Source: Crocinitomicaceae bacterium (GTDB lineage: Bacteria; Bacteroidota; Bacteroidia; Flavobacteriales_D; Crocinitomicaceae). Taken from it: a stretch of DNA of 5,488 bases. Position 1 is the stretch's first letter, and every line of letters starts with the position of its first letter. The translations under genes were made by a program, and so were the position numbers. The notes beneath the pieces are model-generated. The model saw nothing but the letters and a program-made list of their open reading frames with translations. It was not told the origin of the DNA and ran no database searches. The stretch is taken from NCBI GenBank assembly GCA_011522905.1, contig WTIB01000195.1, forward strand, positions 1-5,488, read 5' to 3'. This document shows, one piece after another, positions 1 through 5,488 of this stretch.

Positions 1-164
1 CCAAAGAAAGAACCTTAAACCAAAGCTTCCTTCCTGATAAACAGGAATTAAGAATTGCGATTACGTCAGGTGCGTCGTGCCCTGACAAACTTGTAGATGA
101 AGTCATTCATAAAATTATAAAGCTCAAAAACCTTAATTCGAAATCAATACAAATTAAATTATGA
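1..164 (+). CDS. ispH: 4-hydroxy-3-methylbut-2-enyl diphosphate reductase (IspH/LytB), C-terminal end only
   Basis: This is the last 53 residues of a gene that begins before the window; the reading frame starts at base 3. IspH is the iron-sulfur enzyme that makes IPP and DMAPP in the last step of the MEP isoprenoid pathway in the cytosol. The visible part contains ITSGASCPDKLVDEVI (about residues 18-33 of the fragment). This matches the conserved C-terminal IspH segment (TAGASAPD in E. coli, as I recall), whose GAS serine contacts the substrate diphosphate. The TSGAS form with a preceding FLP-D segment resembles the longer plant/cyanobacterial-type IspH found in many Bacteroidota. The cysteine here aligns with an alanine in E. 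coli, so it is not expected to be a cluster ligand. The cluster cysteines lie upstream and cannot be checked. The stop TGA (162-164) overlaps the next start in ATGA, so the genes are probably co-translated. The call rests on a short segment. Confidence 0.85.
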   Translation, partial: KERTLNQSFLPDKQELRIAITSGASCPDKLVDEVIHKIIKLKNLNSKSIQIKL

Positions 165-1420
165 GCAAGGACCATAAATTCAAGCCGGAAAGTCTGATGA
201 TGTCATATGGCTTCAAACCGGAGCTATCTGAAGGATCAATTAAATCTCCCATATTTCAAACCTCCACATTTGTATTCAAAAATGCTCAGGAAGGAAAAGC
301 TTTCTTTGAAGTGGCTTATGGCTTGAGAGAAAAAGAAAACAACGAAGAAGTTGGATTAATTTATAGTCGGATAAATAATCCTGATTTGGAAATTCTTGAA
401 ACCAGGCTTAAGCTTTGGGATAAAGCCGACGATTGCGCCGTTTTCGAAAGTGGAATGGCCGCAATTTCTACGGTTTTGTTGGAATTTTTGAAACCAGGTG
501 ATGTTTTACTCCACAGCTCTCCCCTTTATGGTGGTACAGACCATTTCATCAATGACTTTTTAAATAAAATTGGAATTCATACTATTTCCTTTACACCTAA
601 TGATTCCAAGGATGATATTATTAAGCGCTTGAAAAATTCAGGTCTGGCCAACAAGCTTTCTATGATTTTTATAGAAACTCCAGCAAACCCAACGAACGCA
701 CTGATTGATATTGAAATGTGTAAATCAATTGCGGACCTATATTCATCAATGGATCAAAAAGTATATCTGGCTGTTGACAATACATACATGGGTCCACTTT
801 GGCAGCATCCATTGAAGCATGGCGCTGACTTTGCGCTCTATTCTGCCACTAAATATATTGGCGGTCATAGTGATGTCATTGCTGGAGCCTGTTGCGGCTC
901 TAATGAGGTCATTTCAAGAGTTAAAGTTCTGAGAACATTTCTTGGAAATATGGCTGCACCTCAGACAGGATGGTTATTGATGCGAAGTCTAGAAACGCTC
1001 AAAATTCGAATGGAACAACAAGCGAGTAACGCTCAGAAAGTGGCCGAATATCTCGACCGTCATGAAAAGGTGGAAAAAGTATATTACTTAGGTTTAATAA
1101 AAGAAAATACAGAAGCCTATCGTATATATCAAAATCAATATGATTCACCTGGAGCAATGTTGTCTTTCGATATTAAAGGAGGAGAAAAAGAAGCCTTTAA
1201 ATTTATCGATTCACTTAAATTGATAAAACTGGCCGTTAGCCTTGGCGGTACTGAGTCTTTGGTGGAGCATCCAGACACAATGACACACGCTGGGGTAGAT
1301 CCAAAGCATAGAAAAGAACTATCAATTACTGAAAAATTAATAAGAATATCCATTGGAGTTGAAAACGACCAAGACTTAATTTGGGATATAGAACAGGCTC
1401 TTGAAAAAGTTGAAATATGA
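161..1420 (+). CDS. PLP-dependent cystathionine gamma-synthase/methionine gamma-lyase family enzyme
   Basis: This is a 419-residue cytosolic enzyme of the Cys/Met metabolism PLP family (fold type I), of normal full length. Visible motifs in order are Y68-S-R70 (phosphate contact from the neighbouring subunit), S97-G-M99, Y123 (stacks on the PLP ring), the ETPANPT loop (172-178), D206 (binds the pyridine nitrogen), S228-A-T-K231 with K231 as the Schiff-base lysine, SLGGTESL (360-367), and R395 (substrate carboxylate). The segment after Y68 reads YSRINNPD rather than the common YSRxGNPT. Together with the longer linker at about 50-66, this recalls a subfamily often labelled methionine gamma-lyase or 'cystathionine gamma-synthase family protein'. 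At the position of the Cys116 found in characterised methionine gamma-lyases there is G125 (PLYGGT), as in cystathionine enzymes, so the reaction is uncertain. It could release methanethiol, ammonia and 2-oxobutyrate from methionine, or act on cystathionine or O-acylhomoserine. The start is supported by the ATGA overlap with ispH, and the stop makes the same overlap with the next gene. The family is certain; the substrate is not. Confidence 0.9.
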   Translation: MSKDHKFKPESLMMSYGFKPELSEGSIKSPIFQTSTFVFKNAQEGKAFFEVAYGLREKENNEEVGLIYSRINNPDLEILETRLKLWDKADDCAVFESGMAAISTVLLEFLKPGDVLLHSSPLYGGTDHFINDFLNKIGIHTISFTPNDSKDDIIKRLKNSGLANKLSMIFIETPANPTNALIDIEMCKSIADLYSSMDQKVYLAVDNTYMGPLWQHPLKHGADFALYSATKYIGGHSDVIAGACCGSNEVISRVKVLRTFLGNMAAPQTGWLLMRSLETLKIRMEQQASNAQKVAEYLDRHEKVEKVYYLGLIKENTEAYRIYQNQYDSPGAMLSFDIKGGEKEAFKFIDSLKLIKLAVSLGGTESLVEHPDTMTHAGVDPKHRKELSITEKLIRISIGVENDQDLIWDIEQALEKVEI

Positions 1421-1965
1421 AAATCTATACTAAAAAAGGAGATCAGGGTAAAACTGGTTTGATTGGAGGAACAAGGGTTTCCAAAAATGACCTGAAGATA
1501 AATGCCTATGGCACCGTAGATGAGCTGAATGCCTTTGTCGGTTTACTTCGAGATTTAATTGATGATTCCAACTATACTTCTCAGCTGATTGAAATTCAAG
1601 ATCGTTTATTTACAGCAGGCTCATTACTTGCCGTTTCTGACGAAGGCACTAAAATGAAAATCCCTACCATAAAAAGCAGCGATATCTCAAGTCTTGAGTC
1701 TTGGATTGATTCAATGGATAATGAACTACCTGAAATGAAATCTTTTGTTCTTCCTGGCGGTCACCCTATTGTTTCAAATTGTCACATTACAAGAACGATT
1801 TGCCGGAGGGCTGAACGATGTATCGTCATCCTTTCAGAACACTCAGAGGTTGATCCTATCATTTTATCTTACTTCAACCGATTAAGCGATTATTTTTTCA
1901 CACTTGGAAGAATGATGGTACAAAAGCTCGGTATAAAAGAAACACCTTGGGACCCAAAAATCTAA
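1417..1965 (+). CDS. Cob(I)yrinic acid a,c-diamide/cob(I)alamin adenosyltransferase, PduO type
   Basis: This 182-residue enzyme transfers the 5'-deoxyadenosyl group of ATP to cob(I)alamin, making adenosylcobalamin, the cofactor of methylmalonyl-CoA mutase and related enzymes. It belongs to the PduO/MMAB family, which forms trimeric helical bundles. Visible motifs are the N-terminal ATP-binding YTKKGDQGKTGLIGG (4-18), AYGTVDELNAFVG (30-42) with D35-E36, F110 in FVLPGGHP, R126/R130/R131/E133 in the TRTICRRAER helix, and N154 in YFNRLSDYFF. D35, F110, R126 and N154 keep the spacing I recall for Asp35, Phe112, Arg128 and Asn156 of the Lactobacillus reuteri enzyme. Those residues form the cobalamin salt bridge, the phenylalanine that displaces the lower ligand, and an ATP contact. 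The length is typical for a stand-alone PduO domain. The start ATG overlaps the previous stop by 4 bases, which indicates translational coupling and the last position in the operon. The specific gene name (cobO, pduO or mmaB) cannot be settled here. Confidence 0.95.
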   Translation: MKIYTKKGDQGKTGLIGGTRVSKNDLKINAYGTVDELNAFVGLLRDLIDDSNYTSQLIEIQDRLFTAGSLLAVSDEGTKMKIPTIKSSDISSLESWIDSMDNELPEMKSFVLPGGHPIVSNCHITRTICRRAERCIVILSEHSEVDPIILSYFNRLSDYFFTLGRMMVQKLGIKETPWDPKI

Positions 1966-2002
1966 TCGATTTTAAAAAAAATAGAACAAAATTCAATTTT
2001 TA

Positions 2003-2033
2003 TTTGGATAATTTGAAATAAAGTATACTTTTG
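2003..2033 (+). promoter_or_regulatory. Probable Bacteroidota housekeeping-type promoter for the DUF2795-acpH pair
   Basis: TTTG at 2003-2006 is followed after 19 bases by TACTTTTG at 2026-2033. This is a full match to the Bacteroidota -33/-7 pattern (TTG, about 19-20 bases, TAnnTTTG). Transcription would begin a few bases past 2033, leaving a leader of roughly 20 bases before the ATG at 2060. It sits in the only sizeable gap on the + strand, just after the adenosyltransferase gene ends. The motif match is direct; promoter activity is inferred. Confidence 0.7.
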
Positions 2034-2059
2034 CCGAATAATCAAATAATGTTGTATCG

Positions 2060-2281
2060 ATGTATTGGACTTTAGAATTAGCCTCTTATCTCGAAGATGC
2101 ACCTTGGCCGGCATCAAAGGATGAGCTTATTGATTACGCAATTCGAACAGGTGCGCCAATGGAGGTTGCTGAAAACCTTCAAGATTTAGAGGATGAAGGC
2201 GAAATATATGAGAACATCGAAGAAATTTGGCCTGACTATCCATCTAGAGAGGATTTCTTGTTTAACGAAGATGAATATTAA
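2060..2281 (+). CDS. Small acidic DUF2795 family protein
   Basis: This is a 73-residue soluble protein of unknown function. Residues about 8-57 fit the DUF2795 pattern: a short helix, a P-A-S-K-D-E-L segment (17-23), an A-x-x-x-G-A-P turn (27-33), and a leucine-rich acidic helix ending near Y50-E51. It is strikingly acidic, with 22 Asp/Glu against 3 Lys/Arg, and has no cysteine, signal peptide or membrane segment. Near-identical 73-residue proteins are, from memory, widespread in Bacteroidota, which suggests a conserved but uncharacterised role. The ATG at 2060 is the only plausible start: the frame upstream reaches a TAA at 2039-2041 with no other ATG. No Shine-Dalgarno is visible, as is usual in this phylum. 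It follows the promoter at 2003-2033 and precedes acpH by 22 bases, so the two are probably co-transcribed. No function is assigned. Confidence 0.85.
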   Translation: MYWTLELASYLEDAPWPASKDELIDYAIRTGAPMEVAENLQDLEDEGEIYENIEEIWPDYPSREDFLFNEDEY

Positions 2282-2290
2282 ATAAAATGC

Positions 2291-2295
2291 AGAGG
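2291..2295 (+). promoter_or_regulatory. Shine-Dalgarno-like site for acpH
   Basis: AGAGG lies 8 bases before the ATG at 2304. It stands out because the other genes in the window lack a clear Shine-Dalgarno, and it supports 2304 as the start. An earlier ATG at 2287 is in another frame and meets a stop at 2305-2307. Confidence 0.5.
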
Positions 2296-2303
2296 AAAGA
2301 TCT

Positions 2304-2873
2304 ATGAATTTCCTCGGACATCTTTATTTTTCAAAAAACGATCATGATTTAATGATTGCCAATCTTTTTGGCGATTCCGTGAAAGGTAAAAAATACCTAC
2401 AATACTCAAAAAAAATTCAAGACGGTGTGCTACTTCACCGAAGGATAGATTATTATATAGACAATCATCCTTCGGTAAAAGCGCTTAGGCTTAATTTATA
2501 TCAAGAACTTCCAAAGATTGCCGGTATTGCGATTGACTTATATTTCGATCATCTTCTTGCCATTCACTGGAATAATTATCACGATAAACCATTAGAACTT
2601 TTTTTAGATGATTTTTATAATTTTCGAGCTGGTTTTGAAAAAGAGCTAGGACATGATTTTTCGATTTTCTTAAATCGATTAAGGACCAAGCAATGGATCA
2701 ACCACTACCCCACTTTTTATGGATTAGAAAAACTATGTTTGGGTGTTTCTAATAGAATATCATTTAAGAACAATTTGCATTTAGCACCCTTGGTTTTTAA
2801 AAAGAAAAATCACGAAATTGAAGCCGCATTTCTTGATTTTATGCAAGATGCTGTAAAGGATTTAGCGAAGTAA
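2304..2873 (+). CDS. acpH: Acyl carrier protein phosphodiesterase (AcpH/DUF479 family)
   Basis: This is a 189-residue cytosolic protein, close to the length of E. coli AcpH (about 193). AcpH removes the 4'-phosphopantetheine arm from holo-ACP to give apo-ACP, and is described as a non-canonical member of the HD phosphatase family that needs a divalent metal. Residues expected from that family are present: MNFLGHL with H6, N20 and D24 (NLFGDSVKG; an Asp reported as essential in E. coli), H45-R46-R47-I-D49, D53, and D78-x3-D82-H83 followed by H88-W89. The rest is a helical C-terminal part with QW (130-131) and H134, consistent with the family. There is no signal peptide or membrane helix. It follows the DUF2795 gene by 22 bases. 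Its last 12 coding bases overlap the end of the convergent lectin-like gene, so its 3' end has no intergenic terminator. Activity on ACP is known for the E. coli enzyme and inferred here. Confidence 0.88.
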   Translation: MNFLGHLYFSKNDHDLMIANLFGDSVKGKKYLQYSKKIQDGVLLHRRIDYYIDNHPSVKALRLNLYQELPKIAGIAIDLYFDHLLAIHWNNYHDKPLELFLDDFYNFRAGFEKELGHDFSIFLNRLRTKQWINHYPTFYGLEKLCLGVSNRISFKNNLHLAPLVFKKKNHEIEAAFLDFMQDAVKDLAK

Positions 2874-5375
2874 ATTGACGTGACCTGTCAAAGTTTTAGT
2901 CTCATTGGTATCAGGGATGACATAATGAATTTTATAGATGTAAGTCCCTTCGGCACATTTCCGCCCTTTATAAGTCCCATCCCAATATTCGTTTGAATCC
3001 GTGATTCTTATAAGTTCTTCACCCCATCGATTATAAATCGTCATTTCAAATTGAGATGGGTCGAAACCACTTGTAAAAACGGCCTGAAAGGTATTGTTAT
3101 GTTCATCTCCATCAGGGGTAAATGAATTGGGCACATAATAAATTTCTGCACCTTTAATTTGAATCAAAATCTCAATTGAATCTGAACATCCAAACTCATT
3201 CTCGACATACAACTCAACAACATAATCTCCTTCGGAATATGGATAGGAATGTTCAATCTGAGAATCAAAAAGATCATAATATGACCCATCACCCGTGCTG
3301 AGTATAAATGATTCACCACCTACTGATGTATTTTCAAAGGTTATATGAGGAACATCGCTTGTCGTTAACATTGGGCTAGCCGTAATACCGGCATCTGGAT
3401 TAGGATGTACAATAACGGATGTTTGAATCGAGTCAGAGCAATTATTCAGGTCTGTTCCCGTAATCCATAAATCAAAAGATTCAGATGGAGCAAATTGAAA
3501 ATCCTCACCATCACCCTCTGGCATCCAATTATACGAATTTGCCCCTGAAACTTCAATGAGCACAGATTCTCCAAGACAAATACTTTGAGCTGGAGTTATG
3601 GATAAAACGGGTAATTCATAAACAACCAAAATCATACTATCATTATTTTGGCAGCCCAAATCATCAAAACCAGCTAAATAGATAAAAGTGGAAGTATCGG
3701 GTGTAATCACTTGATTTTCGAGTGAATTATTAGAAAAAATAGGAGTTTCCCACAAATAGTTGGTTCCTCCAATTGCCGTGAGTTGAACAGATTCACCCAA
3801 GCAAATTTCATAATCTGATGGAATCAGTTCTATACTGGGTAAATCTTGAACGTTTACATTTACATTTATTGATGATTCACAGGAGTTACTGTCAATTCCT
3901 GTTAATTCAATCATAGTACTACTCAATGGAGAACAGATTAATAGTCCATTATTTTCGAGATCACCAATCAACGGGTCCCATGAATATATTTGTGCACCCA
4001 TGGGTAATAGCTGAGCTGTATCACCTATACATATGAGTGTATCAGGACAGCTCAGAATAGGTAAAGGATTTACCGTAAGATTAATCGAAACTGAGGAATC
4101 ACAACCAGAAATAGACTGAAATGTCTCTGTATACAAGCCACTACTTGTTAAATTTTGAGTACCAAGAGTATAGCTCTCATTTTGGCAGATAGCGACATTT
4201 AAGGTATCAAAATAAATAGTATTCACATCCAAATTTAGAGTCACTATTGAATCACAACCGTATTGAGATTGTAATAAATTTGTATAAACACCAGGCAAGC
4301 TTATATTTTGACCACCAAATGAATAAGTTTCATTTTCACAAATAGAAATATTGATTTCATTCTGTATGTCCGGGTGTACAGTAACCAAGACGGAATCTGT
4401 AGACGGGCAAACCCCAGGGCTCGAAGCTAGTGAGGTAGAAACTGTATACATCTGCGTAATACTTGTAGTTCCCGTATTTGACAAGGTAACTGTTGGTGAG
4501 GATGAGTTGACTGAACTTAATCCAATTGGCGGAGACCAAGAATAAACATAATTTGGGTTTGAAGAAACACCTATCTGGGCACTCTCGCTTGGACAAAATG
4601 ACACATCGGAGCCGGCATTAGACGTAGCTTGATCTGTATATATGGTAACATTTTTAATCGAATGTTGGTCATTTGCTCCTCCGGTTGATGCCGTAAACCC
4701 CATGTATCCTACGAATGATATAGGAAAATTAGCAGTTAGGTATTGCTGATTACGTACAAAAAGCGTAACGTTGCCATTATTGTAGGTAATTTTTACGGGT
4801 TGATAAGAATTGCTCCTAACAAAACCCAGATTTCCTGCTGAATTATCTACCTTAACAATCCCAGGAGCACATTCGAAATATCCTGTACCAGAATAAATTT
4901 GCAGCTCAGGATTAGGTCCGCCACAATTATTCCAAGTATCTAATATCACCTTCAATCCATTGGCTGAACCAGGTATTCCTACACCACCACCAGAAACAAA
5001 ACCAGTCGGTGGGACATCCAAAAATGAAAAAGCAATGCCATCAGCGGCCGATCCGCCCCAAATACGATATTCAAATTCAACCGTCCAATTAGAACAAATA
5101 GATGGATCAATTGGCGTTGAATAAAATATGCCACCACTTTGCGTATTCCATGCATTGGTCAAAATGAGTTCATTGAAAAAATTATCAGCATCCCCTGGAG
5201 TGTCACCAACAAAAGCATTTCCGTTTAAATTCCATCCAGCTGTATTTAGAGTAGGAGTACCAGAAAGTTCTGCGAATACGTACGTTTGAGCATATCCTGA
5301 AAAGGTGATAAAATAAACCACCATTGAACAGACAAACAAGCGCAAACAGAACATGAATTCAGAGAATTTCAACAT
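2862..5375 (-). CDS. Secreted L-type lectin-like/Ig-like/PKD protein with C-terminal T9SS type B sorting domain
   Basis: This is an 837-residue exported modular protein. Residues 1-29 form a signal peptide (hydrophobic core about 9-25, likely cleavage after G-Y-A29); M8 is a possible alternative start giving a more compact one. Residues about 30-248 resemble an L-type (legume-like) lectin: WNLNG (48-52), ADGIAFSF (111-118), LDTWNN (145-150, the usual calcium/sugar Asp-Asn region), and GFTAS with DQHSIKNVTIYT (236-247). A Cys-bearing Ig-like region follows (about 250-335, C261 and C323), then two repeats of 51-residue period (339-385 and 390-436), three Ig-like modules starting with LP (438-509, 512-587, 588-658), and a PKD-like domain (about 660-740, STGDGSYY). 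Residues 745-837 are a gliding-associated type B T9SS sorting domain: PNSFTPDGD (749-757), YNRWGE (781-786), WDGTYKG (798-804), GTYIYK (810-815) and the terminal G-x-V-x-LLR. The protein should cross the inner membrane by Sec and the outer membrane by T9SS, and stay on the surface or be released. A role in glycan binding or adhesion is inferred. Confidence 0.93.
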   Translation of the reverse strand: MLKFSEFMFCLRLFVCSMVVYFITFSGYAQTYVFAELSGTPTLNTAGWNLNGNAFVGDTPGDADNFFNELILTNAWNTQSGGIFYSTPIDPSICSNWTVEFEYRIWGGSAADGIAFSFLDVPPTGFVSGGGVGIPGSANGLKVILDTWNNCGGPNPELQIYSGTGYFECAPGIVKVDNSAGNLGFVRSNSYQPVKITYNNGNVTLFVRNQQYLTANFPISFVGYMGFTASTGGANDQHSIKNVTIYTDQATSNAGSDVSFCPSESAQIGVSSNPNYVYSWSPPIGLSSVNSSSPTVTLSNTGTTSITQMYTVSTSLASSPGVCPSTDSVLVTVHPDIQNEINISICENETYSFGGQNISLPGVYTNLLQSQYGCDSIVTLNLDVNTIYFDTLNVAICQNESYTLGTQNLTSSGLYTETFQSISGCDSSVSINLTVNPLPILSCPDTLICIGDTAQLLPMGAQIYSWDPLIGDLENNGLLICSPLSSTMIELTGIDSNSCESSINVNVNVQDLPSIELIPSDYEICLGESVQLTAIGGTNYLWETPIFSNNSLENQVITPDTSTFIYLAGFDDLGCQNNDSMILVVYELPVLSITPAQSICLGESVLIEVSGANSYNWMPEGDGEDFQFAPSESFDLWITGTDLNNCSDSIQTSVIVHPNPDAGITASPMLTTSDVPHITFENTSVGGESFILSTGDGSYYDLFDSQIEHSYPYSEGDYVVELYVENEFGCSDSIEILIQIKGAEIYYVPNSFTPDGDEHNNTFQAVFTSGFDPSQFEMTIYNRWGEELIRITDSNEYWDGTYKGRKCAEGTYIYKIHYVIPDTNETKTLTGHVNLLR
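3401..4063 (-). repeat. Three successive Ig-like modules with paired cysteines
   Basis: Residues 438-509, 512-587 and 588-658 each open with LP. Each has an I-C-I/L-G-D/E-S/T strand near the start (C449, C525, C600), a central Y-x-W (464-466, 540-542, 615-617), and a second cysteine 46-50 residues later (C499, C575, C646). The regular pairing suggests one disulfide per module and a stalk-like array holding the N-terminal lectin-like domain away from the C-terminal anchor. Boundaries are approximate, and the fold is inferred from pattern rather than alignment. Confidence 0.7.
4068..4361 (-). repeat. Two tandem protein repeats of 51-residue period inside the lectin-like gene
   Basis: Residues 339-385 and 390-436 align without a gap at an offset of 51 residues, with 23 of 47 positions identical by my count. 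Both share the pattern N-x-I/V-x-I-C-x-N-E-x-Y, Q-N, G-x-Y-T, Q-S, G-C-D-S, and N-L-x-V-N. Each repeat has two cysteines at the same places (C346/C374 and C397/C425), so each may close one disulfide in the periplasm or outside the cell. Modules with GCDS and an L-x-V end are common spacers in large Bacteroidota surface proteins. This is a duplication at protein level, not a recent DNA duplication. Confidence 0.8.
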
Positions 5376-5403
5376 TTAATAGTTATTAAAAGTAAAAATT
5401 TTG

Positions 5404-5434
5404 TTGAATTTAACTAAATCTTAGTGTATTTTTG
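5404..5434 (+). promoter_or_regulatory. Possible rightward Bacteroidota-type promoter for a gene beyond the window
   Basis: TTG at 5404-5406 is followed after 20 bases by TATTTTTG at 5427-5434, a full match to the -33/-7 pattern on the + strand. It faces away from the lectin-like gene and would serve a divergent gene starting after 5488. In such AT-rich DNA a chance match is possible. Confidence 0.45.
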
Positions 5435-5462
5435 ACACATATTAAAATTATTTGTAACGAGA

Positions 5463-5470
5463 TAACTTTG
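5463..5470 (+). promoter_or_regulatory. Second rightward -7-like element
   Basis: TAACTTTG matches TAnnTTTG exactly and lies 18 bases from the window end. I see no TTG at the expected 19-23 base distance upstream (about 5437-5443), so it may be a weak or activator-dependent promoter, or chance. If real, transcription would start near 5475. Confidence 0.35.
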
Positions 5471-5488
5471 TATATTAATAACACCACT

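Noticed and set aside
1135..1353. 72-residue open frame on the minus strand inside the PLP enzyme gene
   Set aside because: It is antisense to a well-conserved coding region (SLGGTESL and the C-terminal Arg segment) and its translation resembles no family I know.
1957..1973. Small hairpin AAAATC/GATTTT across the end of the adenosyltransferase gene
   Set aside because: The 6-base stem is almost all A/T and is followed by a run of A rather than T on the + strand, so it is not a convincing intrinsic terminator.
4351..4596. Two short open frames (4351-4545 + and 4357-4596 -) inside the lectin-like gene
   Set aside because: Both lie within an intact coding region with clear domain patterns in another frame, and neither has a start site or recognisable motif.
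5432..5437. TTGACA resembling an E. coli sigma-70 -35 box
   Set aside because: There is no matching TATAAT-like box at 16-18 bases, and Bacteroidota use a different consensus.
5424..5437. GTGT/ACAC inverted repeat as a possible operator
   Set aside because: The arms are only 4 bases in AT-rich DNA, which is expected by chance.
1..5488. Search for tRNA, rRNA, CRISPR, insertion sequence, riboswitch or frameshifted gene
   Set aside because: The genes are full length except the left-edge ispH, the gaps are 22-113 bases, and nothing repeat-like or structured was seen by eye. In particular, no cobalamin riboswitch can precede the adenosyltransferase because its start overlaps the upstream gene.

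Overview
The window looks like an ordinary chromosomal stretch from a Bacteroidota bacterium, probably a gliding-type lineage (Cytophagia or Flavobacteriia). Four things support this. The DNA is AT-rich. Most start codons have an A/T-rich leader rather than a strong Shine-Dalgarno. Promoter-like sites fit the Bacteroidota pattern TTG-N19-20-TAnnTTTG. The largest protein ends in a type B, gliding-associated, type IX secretion (T9SS) sorting domain. I see no mobile element, CRISPR array, tRNA or rRNA gene, or broken gene.

Left block (1-1965, + strand): three genes are chained by 4-base ATGA stop/start overlaps. They are the 3' end of ispH (last step of the MEP isoprenoid pathway), a PLP-dependent cystathionine gamma-synthase/methionine gamma-lyase family enzyme, and a PduO-type cob(I)alamin adenosyltransferase. 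The last two may be linked metabolically. Methionine gamma-elimination gives 2-oxobutyrate and then propionyl-CoA, and catabolism of propionyl-CoA through methylmalonyl-CoA mutase needs the adenosylcobalamin that the last enzyme makes. This link is inference.

Middle block (1966-2873, + strand): a 94-base gap holds a good Bacteroidota-type promoter. It is followed by a small, very acidic DUF2795 protein and, 22 bases later, an AcpH-like acyl carrier protein phosphodiesterase. These two are likely co-transcribed.

Right block (2862-5375, - strand): one gene encodes an 837-residue modular exported protein. Its order is signal peptide, L-type lectin-like domain, Ig-like region, two 51-residue-period repeats, three Ig-like modules, a PKD-like domain and a C-terminal T9SS type B sorting domain. 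It is convergent with acpH and the two coding regions overlap by 12 bases, so no intergenic terminator can fit there. The final 113 bases carry rightward promoter-like elements, suggesting a divergent gene just past the window edge.

No clearly new biological system is visible. The most notable points are the lectin/T9SS architecture, the tight coupling of a methionine gamma-lyase-like enzyme to a B12 adenosyltransferase, and the substituted cysteine position in the PLP enzyme.
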